From contig NZ_CP011409.1 of NCBI RefSeq assembly GCF_001267925.1, positions 496,001-560,000 of the forward strand: a stretch of DNA of 64,000 nucleotides, in the 5' to 3' direction. The position numbers and the translations under genes are program-made. This DNA is from Herbaspirillum hiltneri N3 (GTDB lineage: Bacteria > Pseudomonadota > Gammaproteobacteria > Burkholderiales > Burkholderiaceae_D). Positions within the stretch are counted from its first letter, which is position 1; each line of letters starts with the position of its first letter. Positions 9,707-19,839 of this stretch are shown in pieces. The notes below the pieces were generated by a model, which did not search any database, had not been told where the DNA came from, and saw only the letters and a program-made list of their open reading frames with translations.

Positions 9707-10614
9707 ACGCACGGATCGAAGCGGATGCCGCATTCACCGACTGGATGCAACACGTCCAGGCCGGCATGGAAGGCACGCTGGACGCCTATCTGCCGGCGGT
9801 CACCGAAATCCCGGCGCGCCTGCACCAGGCCATGCGCTACACGGCGCTCGATGGCGGCAAGCGCGTGCGCCCTTTGCTGGTGTATGCCGCCGGCGAGCTG
9901 TTCGAGGCGCCGGAGGAGTTGCTCGGCCGCGCCGCTGCCGCCGTGGAGATGATCCATGTCTATTCGCTGGTGCACGACGACATGCCGTGCATGGATGACG
10001 ATGCATTGCGCCGCGGCAAGCCGACCGTGCACGTCAGATACGACGAACCGACCGCCTTGCTGGTGGGCGACGCGTTGCAGGCGCAGGCGTTTGCAGTGCT
10101 GTCCGGCAATGTCGAAGAGCAGTACGCCGCGCGCCAGTTGAAGATGCTGCACTTGCTGGCGCAAGCGGCCGGCTCCACCGGCATGTGCGGCGGCCAGGCC
10201 ATCGATCTGGCCAGTGTCGGCATGACCCTGTCGCTGGCGGAACTGGAACAGATGCACAGGCTCAAAACAGGAGCGCTGCTGCGCGCCGCCATCCTGCTTG
10301 GCGCCTGCAGCGGCAAGCATCTGACGGTGGTCGAACAGGCTGCGCTGGAGGCGTATTCCTGCCCGATCAGCCTGGCGTTTCAAGTAGTGGACGACATTCT
10401 CGATGCGACGGCGGATTCCGCCACGCTCGGCAAGACCGCCGGCAAGGACGCGGCCGACAACAAGCCGACCTACGTCTCCATCCTTGGCTTGAGCGAATCG
10501 CAGGCGCTGGCGGAAAAGCTGCGTAACGACGCACACAAGGCATTGGAGCAGTTCGGCAACAAGGCGCGGCGCCTGCATGAACTTGCCGACCTGATCGTGC
10601 AACGCAAGGCATAA
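9703..10614 (+). CDS. ispA: Farnesyl diphosphate synthase
   Basis: 303 residues of the trans-prenyltransferase family. The first Asp-rich motif is DDMPCMDDD (residues 92-100) and the second is DDILD (230-234); GGKRVRP near residue 51 binds the allylic diphosphate. It condenses IPP with DMAPP and geranyl-PP to give farnesyl-PP for undecaprenol and ubiquinone side chains. It overlaps xseB and is followed by dxs, so precursor supply and chain elongation are in one unit. Confidence 0.96.
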   Translation: MNARIEADAAFTDWMQHVQAGMEGTLDAYLPAVTEIPARLHQAMRYTALDGGKRVRPLLVYAAGELFEAPEELLGRAAAAVEMIHVYSLVHDDMPCMDDDALRRGKPTVHVRYDEPTALLVGDALQAQAFAVLSGNVEEQYAARQLKMLHLLAQAAGSTGMCGGQAIDLASVGMTLSLAELEQMHRLKTGALLRAAILLGACSGKHLTVVEQAALEAYSCPISLAFQVVDDILDATADSATLGKTAGKDAADNKPTYVSILGLSESQALAEKLRNDAHKALEQFGNKARRLHELADLIVQRKA

Positions 10615-10692
10615 GCGCATTAGCGCACCGGTGAGTGCAGCGGTATTTTCCGCACGCTCGCAGGAAACCAATTAACGGTGACAAGACCCAGC

Positions 10693-12555
10693 ATGCTCAA
10701 TACCATAAACAGCCCCGCCGATCTGCGGCAACTTCCCCGCACTCAGTTGAAGCCACTGGCCGACGAGTTGCGTGCCTTCATCCTCGATTCGGTATCGAAG
10801 ACCGGCGGGCATCTTTCATCCAATCTCGGCACGGTCGAACTGACCATTGCGCTGCATTACGTCTTCAACACGCCTGAAGACCGCATCGTCTGGGACGTCG
10901 GCCACCAGACCTACCCGCACAAGATCCTCACCGGACGGCGCGACCAGATGTCGACGCTGCGCCAGCTCGACGGTATTTCCGGTTTCCCGCGCCGGGTTGA
11001 AAGCGAACACGACACCTTCGGCACCGCGCATTCGTCGACGTCGATTTCCGCTGCGCTGGGCATGGCGCTGGCGGCCAAGACCAAGGGCGAAGATCGTCAC
11101 GCCATCGCCGTCATCGGCGACGGTGCAATGACCGCCGGCATGGCGTTCGAGGCGATGAACAACGCCGGTATCTGCGAAGACGTCAACCTGCTGGTCATCC
11201 TCAACGACAACGACATGTCGATTTCGCCGCCGGTCGGCGCACTCAACCGCTACCTGGCGCGCCTGATGTCCGGTCAGTTCTACGCCAAGGCGAAGAACGT
11301 CGGCAAGTCGATGCTGCCGGGGCCGGTGCTGGAGCTGGCCAAGCGCTTCGAGGAACACGCCAAAGGCATGATCGTGCCGGCCACCATGTTCGAAGAATTC
11401 GGTTTCAACTACATCGGCCCGATCGACGGTCACGACCTCGATTCGCTGATCCCGACATTGCAGAACCTGAAGAACCTCAAGGGGCCGCAGTTCCTGCACG
11501 TGGTCACCAAGAAAGGCCAGGGCTACAAGCTGGCCGAAGCCGATCCGGTGCTGTACCACGGTCCCGGCAAATTCAATCCGGCCGAAGGCATCAAGCCGGC
11601 CGCCGCCAGCAAGCAGACCTACACCCAGGTTTTCGGCGAATGGCTGTGCGACATGGCCGCGCAGGACAAGACGCTGGTCGGCATCACGCCCGCCATGCGC
11701 GAAGGGTCCGGCATGGTCAGGTTCGAACAGAAATTCCCCGACCGTTACTACGACGTCGGCATCGCCGAGCAGCACGCCGTCACCTTCGCCGCCGGCATGG
11801 CCTGCGAGGGATTGAAGCCGGTCGTGGCGATTTACTCCACTTTCATGCAACGCGCCTACGATCAGCTGATCCATGACGTCGCGCTGCAAAACCTCGACGT
11901 CACGTTCGCGCTCGATCGCGCCGGCCTGGTCGGTGCCGACGGCGCCACGCACGCGGGCAATTACGATCTGGCCTTCCTGCGCTGCATTCCCAACATGGTG
12001 GTCATGGCCGCCTCGGACGAAAACGAATGCCGCCGGATGCTGACGACCGCCTTCGAATACAAAGGCCCGGCATCGGTGCGTTATCCGCGCGGTTCCGGCA
12101 GCGGCGTGGCGGTGGAAAAGACCTTGACGGCAATCCCGCTGGGCAAGGGCGAAGTGCGCCGCGAAGGCAAGGGCATCGCCATCCTGGCGTTCGGCACCAT
12201 GGTGGCGCCGGCGCTGGCGGCAGGGGACAAGCTCAACGCCACGGTCGCCAACATGCGTTTCATCAAGCCGCTCGACGTCGAACTGGTGAAGCAACTGGCC
12301 GCCGGCCATGATGCGCTGGTGACCGTCGAAGAAGGCTGCATCATGGGCGGCGCCGGCGCCGCAGTGGCGGAAGCGCTGGCCGAAGCCGGCATCGTCAAGC
12401 CGATCCTGCACCTTGGTTTGCCGGATCGCTTCATCGACCACGGCGACGCTGCACAGTTGCTGGCCAAATGCGGCCTCGACAGCGACGGCATCGCCGCCTC
12501 CATCGTGCAACGTTTTGGCAAGGACCAGCCGCGCCTGGTGGTCAACAACGGTTGA
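10693..12555 (+). CDS. dxs: 1-deoxy-D-xylulose-5-phosphate synthase
   Basis: 620 residues from the ATG at 10693; a GTG five codons earlier is in frame, but the family normally starts close to the INSPADLR motif seen here. The thiamine-diphosphate site is GDGAMTAG followed by the NN motif, and the C-terminal transketolase half carries [15 protein letters not shown]. It makes DXP from pyruvate and glyceraldehyde 3-phosphate, the first step of the MEP pathway. It is the last gene of the xseB-ispA-dxs unit and is closed by a strong terminator. Confidence 0.96.
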   Translation: MLNTINSPADLRQLPRTQLKPLADELRAFILDSVSKTGGHLSSNLGTVELTIALHYVFNTPEDRIVWDVGHQTYPHKILTGRRDQMSTLRQLDGISGFPRRVESEHDTFGTAHSSTSISAALGMALAAKTKGEDRHAIAVIGDGAMTAGMAFEAMNNAGICEDVNLLVILNDNDMSISPPVGALNRYLARLMSGQFYAKAKNVGKSMLPGPVLELAKRFEEHAKGMIVPATMFEEFGFNYIGPIDGHDLDSLIPTLQNLKNLKGPQFLHVVTKKGQGYKLAEADPVLYHGPGKFNPAEGIKPAAASKQTYTQVFGEWLCDMAAQDKTLVGITPAMREGSGMVRFEQKFPDRYYDVGIAEQHAVTFAAGMACEGLKPVVAIYSTFMQRAYDQLIHDVALQNLDVTFALDRAGLVGADGATHAGNYDLAFLRCIPNMVVMAASDENECRRMLTTAFEYKGPASVRYPRGSGSGVAVEKTLTAIPLGKGEVRREGKGIAILAFGTMVAPALAAGDKLNATVANMRFIKPLDVELVKQLAAGHDALVTVEEGCIMGGAGAAVAEALAEAGIVKPILHLGLPDRFIDHGDAAQLLAKCGLDSDGIAASIVQRFGKDQPRLVVNNG

Positions 12556-12572
12556 ATATGGCGGCAATAAAA

Positions 12573-12595
12573 AAGCGGCTCAGGCCGCTTTTTTT
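12573..12595. terminator. Bidirectional terminator between dxs and the adenosyltransferase gene
   Basis: AAGCGGC (12573-12579) pairs with GCCGCTT (12584-12590) around a TCAG loop, with T residues continuing on the right and A residues on the left. It serves dxs (+) and the convergent cobalamin adenosyltransferase gene (-), which ends at 12602. Confidence 0.9.
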
Positions 12596-12601
12596 ACGTC
12601 T

Positions 12602-13165
12602 TCAGGTTTCCTTGTTTCGGTCCTTGTGCCACAGCACATCGCTGCCGCCGGCATGCCGGTTGAGCACGCGCGCCAGCACGAAGCACAGGTCCGACAGCCG
12701 GTTCAGGTATTGCCGCGGTTGCGGATTGACTGCGGCGGCTTCCGATTGCGCCAGCGTCACCACGGCGCGTTCGGCGCGGCGGCAGACGGTGCGGCAGACA
12801 TGCATCTGCGCCGCAGCGCGCGAGCCGCCGGGCAGGATGAATTCCTTGAGCGGGGGCAAACCGGCATTGTATTTTTCCAGCAGCGCATCGAGCTGCGCCA
12901 CCTGTGCGTCGGCGATCACGCTGTAACCGGGAATACACAGCTCGCCGCCGAGGTCGAACAGATCGTGCTGGATCGCCAGCAATTCTTCACGCACGCCGGC
13001 CGGCAAGTCTTCGCACAGCAGCAGGCCGAGCTGAGAATTGAGCTCGTCGACCTCGCCCAGCGCATGGATGCGCGGCGCATCCTTGGCGATGCGGCTGCCG
13101 TCGCCGAGTCCGGTGCTGCCGTCGTCGCCGGTGCGCGTTGCGATTTTGGAAAGTCGATTGCCCAT
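12602..13165 (-). CDS. Cob(I)alamin adenosyltransferase, PduO type
   Basis: 187 residues from the ATG at 13165, chosen because the conserved N-terminal ATP-binding motif (TRTGDDGSTGLGDGSR) follows at once; an in-frame ATG ten codons upstream is less likely. It transfers the adenosyl group of ATP to cob(I)alamin to form coenzyme B12. The C-terminal part has the conserved RAERAV and LNRLSDLCFVLAR helices. No cobalamin riboswitch or B12 synthesis gene is visible nearby. Confidence 0.92.
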   Translation of the reverse strand: MGNRLSKIATRTGDDGSTGLGDGSRIAKDAPRIHALGEVDELNSQLGLLLCEDLPAGVREELLAIQHDLFDLGGELCIPGYSVIADAQVAQLDALLEKYNAGLPPLKEFILPGGSRAAAQMHVCRTVCRRAERAVVTLAQSEAAAVNPQPRQYLNRLSDLCFVLARVLNRHAGGSDVLWHKDRNKET

Positions 13166-13378
13166 GTTGTTCTCTGCAAATGAAAAGCCAAGCATAGCGA
13201 AAAAATCGCGGTTCAGAGCTCAAGTTGTCAGACAAATATAAAATATGTCTGCGGCAAGAGAGTAAAATCCCACAGAGGTTTTGACGCCGGAGTAAGCCGC
13301 CGTGCCCGTGTTTGATTGCGTTCCGGGTCGATGCAGTATTCCCTTGCGTCACTATTCCAACAGACAGAGAGACAGACA

Positions 13379-14788
13379 ATGAACCATATCGTTGATGCGC
13401 AGAAATTGCGCAAGCCCGTTCCCGCGGCCTTGCTGGCGTCCTTGCAGGCCTTGTTCGGCAATCGCTTTTCGACCACGCAGGCGATGCGCGAGCATCACGG
13501 CCGCGATGAGTCGTCCTACGATCCGATGCTGCCCGACGCCGTGGTGTTCGCCCACACCACCGAAGAAGTCGCCGCCGTCATCAAGGCCTGCAGCGAACAT
13601 CGCATTCCCGTCATTCCCTACGGCACCGGCACTTCGCTGGAAGGCCACGTGCTGGCGCTGCAAGGCGGCATCACCATCGACCTGTCGCAAATGAACCAGG
13701 TGCTGGCGGTCAACGCCGAAGACCTGACCGCCACCGTGCAAGCCGGCGTCACGCGCAAGCAGCTCAACCAGGAGATCAAGGACAGCGGCCTGTTCTTCCC
13801 CATCGATCCGGGCGCCGACGCCTCCATCGGCGGCATGGCCTCGACGCGCGCCTCCGGCACCAACGCCGTGCGCTACGGCACCATGCGTGAAAACACGCTG
13901 GCGCTGACCGTCGTCACCGCCGACGGCAACATCATCAAGACCGGCACGCGCGCCAAGAAATCTTCGGCCGGCTACGACCTGACCCGCGTCTACGTCGGCA
14001 GCGAAGGCACACTGGGCATCATCACCGAAGTCACCGTGCGCCTGTATCCGCAACCCGAGGCCGTGTCGGCGGCGATCTGTTCTTTCCCCAGCGTGGCCGA
14101 TGCCGTCAATACCGTGATCCAGGCGATCCAGGTCGGTGTGCCGCTGGCGCGCGTCGAGCTGCTCGACGAGAACGGCGTGAAGGCCATCAATGCCCACGAC
14201 AAGATGACGCTGCCCGAAAACCCCTTGCTGCTGTTTGAATTCCACGGCAGCGAACATGGCGTCAAGGAACAGGCCGAAGTCGTGCAGGAACTGGCCAGCG
14301 ACAACAATGCGCTCGGTTTCGAATGGGCCACGCGTCCGGAAGATCGCACGCGCTTGTGGACCGCCCGTCACAACGCCTACTTTGCGCTGCTACAGATGCG
14401 CCCGGGTGCGCGCGCAATCTCCACCGATTGCTGCGTGCCGATTTCGCGCCTGGCCGAATGCGTGCTGGAGACCAAGGCCGATTGCGAATCGCAGGGCCTG
14501 ATCCACGCGATCATCGGTCACGTCGGCGACGGCAATTTCCACGTGCAGATGATGGTCGATCCCAACGATCCGGCCGACATCGCCCGCGCCGAAGGCGTCA
14601 ACGAACGCATGGTGACGCGCGCCCTTGAAATGGACGGCACCTGCACCGGTGAACACGGCGTCGGCCTGCACAAGATGGATTTCCTGGTGCAGGAACACGG
14701 CGCCGGCGCCATCGACGTGATGCGTGCGATCAAGCATGCGCTCGATCCGAAGAACATCATGAATCCGGGCAAGATCGTACGTTGGTAA
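13379..14788 (+). CDS. FAD-linked oxidase, cytochrome D-lactate dehydrogenase-like
   Basis: 469 residues from the ATG at 13379 (upstream in-frame codons lack family similarity). A PCMH-type FAD domain occupies the first half (IPYGTGTSLEGHV, GADASIGGMASTRASGTNAVRYGT). The GlcD/DLD C-terminal cap has HVGDGNFHV and GTCTGEHGVGLHK. This variant resembles the D-lactate dehydrogenase (cytochrome) subgroup more than GlcD, which is encoded separately at 15995. It likely oxidises D-lactate or another D-2-hydroxy acid and feeds electrons to the respiratory chain. Confidence 0.85.
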   Translation: MNHIVDAQKLRKPVPAALLASLQALFGNRFSTTQAMREHHGRDESSYDPMLPDAVVFAHTTEEVAAVIKACSEHRIPVIPYGTGTSLEGHVLALQGGITIDLSQMNQVLAVNAEDLTATVQAGVTRKQLNQEIKDSGLFFPIDPGADASIGGMASTRASGTNAVRYGTMRENTLALTVVTADGNIIKTGTRAKKSSAGYDLTRVYVGSEGTLGIITEVTVRLYPQPEAVSAAICSFPSVADAVNTVIQAIQVGVPLARVELLDENGVKAINAHDKMTLPENPLLLFEFHGSEHGVKEQAEVVQELASDNNALGFEWATRPEDRTRLWTARHNAYFALLQMRPGARAISTDCCVPISRLAECVLETKADCESQGLIHAIIGHVGDGNFHVQMMVDPNDPADIARAEGVNERMVTRALEMDGTCTGEHGVGLHKMDFLVQEHGAGAIDVMRAIKHALDPKNIMNPGKIVRW

Positions 14789-14878
14789 TCGTTTGATTAC
14801 CTTGCATCCAATAGCAAGCAGCACCCCGGGACGCGCCGCATGGTGGCCGTCCCACAATAACAGCAGGTAGAACAAGAC

Positions 14879-15769
14879 ATGGCAACACGCCTTCCTCCCG
14901 TCCATGCCCTTTCCGCGTTTGAAGCGGCGGCGCGTCACAATTCATTCGCCGTGGCGGCGGAAGAACTTTGCATCACGCCCTCGGCGCTGTCGCACCGTAT
15001 CCGTCTGCTGGAAGAGTTTGTCGGCGAGCGCCTGTTCTATCGCGACGGCCGCTCGATAGGCCTGTCCGAGTTCGGCCGCCGCTACCTCGACGTGGTGCGT
15101 TCGGCCTTGCGCACGCTGACCGATTTCCCGATGCCGCATCGCAACGCCACGGTGCAGCCCAAGGTCAAGATCATGCTGCCGCCGACGTTTGCGCGCCATT
15201 TGCTGGTGCCGCGCATCGCCGAGTTCACGCAGCGCTATCCCGACATCACCGTCGAAATGTATCTGTCGGTGCCGCTGTACGACCTGAGCCTGTCCGAGAG
15301 CGACGTCGAGATCCGTTTCGGCGCCGGAAACTATCCCAACTTCGTCACCGAAAAATTATTCGAAGAGCCGGCCTTCGCCGTCGCCAGCCCGGCTTACCTG
15401 AAGACCATCCCGCCGCTGAAGGCCCCGCAAGACCTGCAGCATGCCAACCTGCTGCGCTCGGCGCTGGAACCGTGGCAACCGTGGTTCGAGGCGGCCGGTC
15501 TCAAGGACTGGCCGGAGCCGTCGACCGGCCTGCGCGTCGACGATCTCGGCCTGCTGCTGGAATCGGTCCGCCATGGTTACGGCGTCGGCCTCACGCGCCA
15601 GCATTTTGCCGAAGAACTGCTGGCGCGCGGCGAAATCGTCGAACTGTTCGACGTGCGCCTGCGCACGCCGCCGCATGCCTATTACGTGGTCTACGAGAAA
15701 CAGATCCGCGAACGGCCGGAGGTGGATGCCTTCATCGACTGGCTGCAGAACGCGTTCAAGAACATCTGA
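14879..15769 (+). CDS. LysR-family regulator, GcvA-like
   Basis: 296 residues. The opening LPPVHALSAFEAAARHNSF and the HTH segment ITPSALSHRIRLLEEFVGERLF are the signature of the GcvA subgroup of LysR regulators; the effector domain fills the rest. It lies 90 bases after the D-lactate dehydrogenase-like gene and upstream of glcDEF, all on the same strand, so it is a candidate regulator for either, which is inference from position only. Confidence 0.9.
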   Translation: MATRLPPVHALSAFEAAARHNSFAVAAEELCITPSALSHRIRLLEEFVGERLFYRDGRSIGLSEFGRRYLDVVRSALRTLTDFPMPHRNATVQPKVKIMLPPTFARHLLVPRIAEFTQRYPDITVEMYLSVPLYDLSLSESDVEIRFGAGNYPNFVTEKLFEEPAFAVASPAYLKTIPPLKAPQDLQHANLLRSALEPWQPWFEAAGLKDWPEPSTGLRVDDLGLLLESVRHGYGVGLTRQHFAEELLARGEIVELFDVRLRTPPHAYYVVYEKQIRERPEVDAFIDWLQNAFKNI

Positions 15770-15793
15770 GGCACGGTCGGACCTTCGAAGTCG

Positions 15794-15831
15794 CTGAAAA
15801 GAATTCACGGCGCGCCGTGAATTCTTTTCAG
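15794..15831. repeat. Perfect 38-bp palindrome
   Basis: The arm starting CTGAAAAGAATTCACGGCG is followed with no spacer by its exact reverse complement. It lies 25 bases after the LysR stop and 164 bases before glcD. As RNA it would form a long hairpin that could end the LysR transcript, but no T run follows, so it is not a classic terminator. It could also act as a DNA operator or cruciform. Confidence 0.8.
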
Positions 15832-15994
15832 TGCGCCTCAACCACGCTTTTCGCTATCCCGGGCTGAAATTCGCTACACTTCAGGCATTGCGAAGATAAC
15901 AGCGAGACAGGTAGTCCAAAACCGACGCCACAAGCCGGAAAAATAATCCCCCCGTCATCGCCGCGTCCCAGCCCAAAGCCAAACGAGGTCACGC

Positions 15995-17482
15995 ATGAAC
16001 GCCCCAGTCGCCCCCTTATTTTCCCCCGCGCGCCAGCGCGAGGTGGTTGCCGCGCTGAAAGCCGTGGTGCCGCCGCATTGCGTGCTGTTCGACGAAGAAG
16101 ACACCCGCCCCTATGAGTGCGATGGCCTGGCCGCTTACCGCCAGTTGCCGATGGTGGTGGTCTTGCCCGAGAACGAAGCGCAGGTCATCGCCATCCTCAA
16201 GACTTGCAACGACCTCAAGGTCCAGATCGTCCCGCGCGGCGCCGGCACCGGCTTGTCCGGCGGCGCCATGCCGATTGCCGACGGCGTGGTGGTATCGACC
16301 GCCAAGTTCAACAAGATCGTCAGCATGGACAAGTACTCGCGCACTGCCGTGGTCCAGCCCGGCGTGCGCAACCTGGCGATCTCGGAAGCGGCCGCGCCGC
16401 ACGGTCTCTACTACGCGCCTGACCCGTCCTCGCAGATCGCCTGCACCATCGGCGGCAACGTCGCCGAAAACTCCGGCGGCGTGCATTGCCTCAAATACGG
16501 CCTGACCGTGCACAACGTCCTGCGCGTGCGCGTGGTCACCATCGAAGGCGATGTCATCGAGCTCGGCAACGCAGGCCTCGATGCGCCCGGCCTCGATCTG
16601 CTGGCGGTCTTCATCGGTTCCGAAGGCATGCTCGGCATCGTCACCGAGGTGACCGTCAAGCTGGTGCCCAAGCCACAGCAGGCGCGTGTGATCATGGCCT
16701 CGTTCGACGACGTGGTGAAGGGCGGCAACGCGGTCGCCAACGTCATCGCCGCCGGCATCATCCCGGCCGGCCTGGAGATGATGGACAAGACCAGTTCGCG
16801 CATGGTCGAGCCTTTCGTCAAGGCCGGCTACGACGTCGACGCTGAGGCGATCCTGCTGTGCGAATCCGACGGCACCGCTGAAGAAGTCGAGGAAGAAATC
16901 GGCCGCATGAGCGAAGTGCTCAACGCCAGCGGCGCCACCGCCATCGCGGTGTCGCAATCCGAGGCGGAGCGCCTGCGCTTCTGGTCGGGCCGCAAGAACG
17001 CCTTCCCGGCCGCGGGCCGCATCTCGCCCGATTACTACTGCATGGACGGCACCATCCCGCGCAAGCGGCTGGCCGAAGTCCTGCTCGGCATCGCCAGGAT
17101 GGAAGGCAAATACGGCCTGCGCTGCGCCAACGTCTTCCACGCCGGCGACGGCAATCTGCATCCGCTGATCCTGTTCGACGCCAACCTCGCGGATGAATTC
17201 CACCGCGCCGAATTGTTCGGCGCCGAGATCCTCGAGCTATGCGTCGAAGTCGGCGGCACCATCACCGGCGAGCACGGCGTGGGCATCGAAAAGATCAACT
17301 CCATGTGCGTGCAGTATTCGCCCGAAGAGCGCGAAGCCTTCTTCAAGGTCAAGCGCGCCTTCGACACGGCCTTCCTGCTCAACCCCGACAAGGCCATTCC
17401 GTCGCTGCATCGCTGCGCCGAGTACGGCAAGATGCACGTGCAGCGCGGCGCCATCAAATTTCCCGATTTGCCAAGGTTTTAA
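15995..17482 (+). CDS. glcD: Glycolate oxidase, FAD-linked subunit GlcD
   Basis: 495 residues, full family length. The PCMH FAD domain shows VPRGAGTGLSGGA and IGGNVAENSGGVHCLKYG; the C-terminal cap has FHAGDGNLHPLI and GGTITGEHGVGIEK. It is the catalytic subunit that oxidises glycolate (and D-lactate) to glyoxylate. glcE starts four bases after the stop, giving the classical glcDEF membrane-associated complex. The glcG and glcC genes found in E. coli are absent here. Confidence 0.95.
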   Translation: MNAPVAPLFSPARQREVVAALKAVVPPHCVLFDEEDTRPYECDGLAAYRQLPMVVVLPENEAQVIAILKTCNDLKVQIVPRGAGTGLSGGAMPIADGVVVSTAKFNKIVSMDKYSRTAVVQPGVRNLAISEAAAPHGLYYAPDPSSQIACTIGGNVAENSGGVHCLKYGLTVHNVLRVRVVTIEGDVIELGNAGLDAPGLDLLAVFIGSEGMLGIVTEVTVKLVPKPQQARVIMASFDDVVKGGNAVANVIAAGIIPAGLEMMDKTSSRMVEPFVKAGYDVDAEAILLCESDGTAEEVEEEIGRMSEVLNASGATAIAVSQSEAERLRFWSGRKNAFPAAGRISPDYYCMDGTIPRKRLAEVLLGIARMEGKYGLRCANVFHAGDGNLHPLILFDANLADEFHRAELFGAEILELCVEVGGTITGEHGVGIEKINSMCVQYSPEEREAFFKVKRAFDTAFLLNPDKAIPSLHRCAEYGKMHVQRGAIKFPDLPRF

Positions 17483-17485
17483 CGC

Positions 17486-18547
17486 ATGGAACAAATACTG
17501 CAAGCATTCAAGGAGCGCATCGCCGCGGCCACGGCCGCCGGCGCGCCGCTGCAAATCCGCGGCGGCGGCACCAAGGACTGGTACGGCCAGGAGCCGCGCG
17601 GCGAGGTGCTCGACACGCGTCCTTACAGCGGCATCATCGACTACGAGCCGACCGAGCTGGTCATTACCGCACGTTGCGGCACGCCGCTGTCGGAGATCGA
17701 TGCCGCGCTCGCGGCGAACAATCAGGTGCTTGCTTTCGAGCCGCCGCGCTTTGGCGGTGTTTCCACTATCGGCGGCATGGTCGCTGCGGGTTTGTCGGGG
17801 CCGGGACGCGCATCCAGCGGATCGGTGCGCGACTTCGTGCTCGGCGCCGATCTCATGGATGCGCAAGGGCAGGTGCTGCATTTCGGCGGACAGGTCATGA
17901 AGAACGTCGCCGGCTATGACGTCTCGCGTCTGCTGACCGGTTCGCTCGGCACGCTGGGGCTGATCCTGCAGGCGTCGATCAAGGTATTGCCGCAAGCTTT
18001 CGCCACCAGCACGCGCGTGTTCGAAGTCGACGAGGCCAATGCGATCCGCCTGCTCAATGAATGGGGCGGCCAGCCGCTGCCATTGTCGGCCAGCGCCTGG
18101 GTCAACGGCGTGCTGACGATTCGCTTGTCGGGTGCGCAAGCGGCGGTCTCTGCCGCAGAGACCCGACTCGGCGGCACCGAACTGACCAATGGCGAGGATT
18201 TCTGGCGCGACCTGCGCGAGCAGAACCATGCGTTCTTCGCCGACGCGGAGGCGCCGCTATGGCGCATCTCCTTGCCGTCGGTGACGCCGCCGCTGGCGCT
18301 CAAGGGCGTGCAGCTGATCGAATGGGGCGGCGCGCAACGCTGGTATCGCGGCGATGACGGCGTGGCCGCCATCCGCGCGGCCGCGGCCGCAGCCGGCGGC
18401 CACGCCAGCCTGTATCGTGGCGGCGACAAGAGCGTCGGCGTGTTCCAGCCGCTCGCGCCTGCGGTGGCCAAGATCCATCGCAACCTGAAAGCCTCCTTCG
18501 ACCCGTCGGGAATCTTCAATCCCGGCCGCATGTACCCGGATCTCTGA
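17486..18547 (+). CDS. glcE: Glycolate oxidase, FAD-binding subunit GlcE
   Basis: 353 residues. It has the FAD-binding PCMH fold (QIRGGGTKDWYG at the N-terminus, FGGVSTIGGMVAAGLSGPGR in the middle) but a short, divergent C-terminal region compared with GlcD, ending in the FDPSGIFNPGRMYPDL motif. GlcE is the second flavin subunit of glycolate oxidase. It is sandwiched between glcD (3-base gap) and glcF (1-base gap), so the three are certainly co-transcribed. Confidence 0.94.
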   Translation: MEQILQAFKERIAAATAAGAPLQIRGGGTKDWYGQEPRGEVLDTRPYSGIIDYEPTELVITARCGTPLSEIDAALAANNQVLAFEPPRFGGVSTIGGMVAAGLSGPGRASSGSVRDFVLGADLMDAQGQVLHFGGQVMKNVAGYDVSRLLTGSLGTLGLILQASIKVLPQAFATSTRVFEVDEANAIRLLNEWGGQPLPLSASAWVNGVLTIRLSGAQAAVSAAETRLGGTELTNGEDFWRDLREQNHAFFADAEAPLWRISLPSVTPPLALKGVQLIEWGGAQRWYRGDDGVAAIRAAAAAAGGHASLYRGGDKSVGVFQPLAPAVAKIHRNLKASFDPSGIFNPGRMYPDL

Positions 18548-18548
18548 T

Positions 18549-19790
18549 ATGCAAACCAACCTGGCCGATTTCATCCGCGACACCAACGAAGGCAAGGAAG
18601 CCGACGCCATCCTGCGCTCCTGCGTGCATTGCGGATTCTGCACGGCGACTTGCCCGACCTATCAATTGCTGGGCGACGAACTCGATGGTCCGCGCGGCCG
18701 CATCTACCTGATCAAGCAGGTGCTCGAAGGCAAGCAGGCCACCGCCGCCACGCAATCGCACCTGGACCGCTGCCTGACCTGCCGCAACTGCGAATCGACC
18801 TGTCCATCCGGCGTGCAATACGGCCGCCTGGTCGACATCGGCCGCAAGGTGGTCGAAGACCAGGTGCCGCGTCCGCTCGGCCAGCGCATCGTGCGCACCA
18901 CGCTCAAGACGCTGCTGCCGAACAAGTGGCTGTTCAATCCGGCGATGAAGGCCGGCCAGCTGGTGCGTCCGCTGTTGCCGCAGAAATTGCAGAACAAGGT
19001 GCCGCCAAAACAGGATGCCGGGCAATGGCCGACACGCACCCATGCCCGCAAGATGCTGATGCTCGACGGTTGCGTGCAACCGGCCATGTCGCCCAATATC
19101 AACAGTTCGACTGCGCGCGTGCTCGATGCGCTCGGCATCGAGATGGTGGTGCCGCCCAAGGCCGGCTGTTGCGGCGCGATCCGCTATCACCTGAATGATC
19201 AGGATGGCGGGCTGGCCGATATGCGCCGCAATATCGACGCGTGGTGGCCGTATGTCGACGGCTCGGCGGGATTCACCGTGGAGGCGATCGTGATGAATGC
19301 TTCCGGCTGTGGCGCCACCGTCAAGGAATACGGACACCTGCTGCAGCATGACGCTGCCTACGCCGCCAAGGCGCACCGTATTTCCCAGCTGACGCGCGAT
19401 ATCAGCGAGATCCTGCCGGACTTCGAAGCCGAACTGGCCGGCAAGCTCAAGGGCAAGATCGGCAAGCGGGTGGCCTATCATCCACCTTGCACTCTACAGC
19501 ACGGACAGAAGATTCGCGGAAAGGTGGAGCAGATTCTCGGCAGTGCCGGTGTCGATGTGAAGCTGTGCGCGGACAGTCATCTTTGTTGCGGGTCGGCGGG
19601 GACGTATTCGGTTTTGCAGCCGGAGCTGTCTTATCGTTTGCGTGACAACAAGCTTGGTAATTTGCAGGCTACTCAGCCTGACATGATTGTTTCGGGGAAT
19701 ATCGGGTGTTTGACGCATTTGCAGTCGGGGACTGATACGCCGGTGAGGCATTGGATTGAGTTGCTGGATGCGGCTTTGGTGGGGTCGTAA
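18549..19790 (+). CDS. glcF: Glycolate oxidase, iron-sulfur subunit GlcF
   Basis: 413 residues. Two [4Fe-4S] motifs lie near the N-terminus (CVHCGFCTATCPTY and CLTCRNCESTCPSG), and two CCG domains follow (AGCCGAIRYH, HLCCGSAGTYS). It transfers electrons from the flavin subunits to the quinone pool. Codon use at its very 3' end becomes noticeably T-rich as it approaches the inverted-repeat element that follows. Confidence 0.95.
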   Translation: MQTNLADFIRDTNEGKEADAILRSCVHCGFCTATCPTYQLLGDELDGPRGRIYLIKQVLEGKQATAATQSHLDRCLTCRNCESTCPSGVQYGRLVDIGRKVVEDQVPRPLGQRIVRTTLKTLLPNKWLFNPAMKAGQLVRPLLPQKLQNKVPPKQDAGQWPTRTHARKMLMLDGCVQPAMSPNINSSTARVLDALGIEMVVPPKAGCCGAIRYHLNDQDGGLADMRRNIDAWWPYVDGSAGFTVEAIVMNASGCGATVKEYGHLLQHDAAYAAKAHRISQLTRDISEILPDFEAELAGKLKGKIGKRVAYHPPCTLQHGQKIRGKVEQILGSAGVDVKLCADSHLCCGSAGTYSVLQPELSYRLRDNKLGNLQATQPDMIVSGNIGCLTHLQSGTDTPVRHWIELLDAALVGS

Positions 19791-19839
19791 GTTGTTCCGA
19801 CTTCGCTGTTCTGGGTAGCTTCATCTTTTCTTTCTTCGG

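Noticed and set aside
10816..12567. A 583-codon frame antisense to dxs
   Set aside because: Complete overlap with a certain gene and His/Val/Gly-rich low-information sequence.
13166..13378. Cobalamin riboswitch upstream of the adenosyltransferase gene
   Set aside because: I could not find a B12-box-like motif or the expected length; nothing beyond ordinary promoter space.
15995..19790. Full E. coli-like glc locus
   Set aside because: glcC, glcG, glcB and glcA are not adjacent; only glcDEF is supported.
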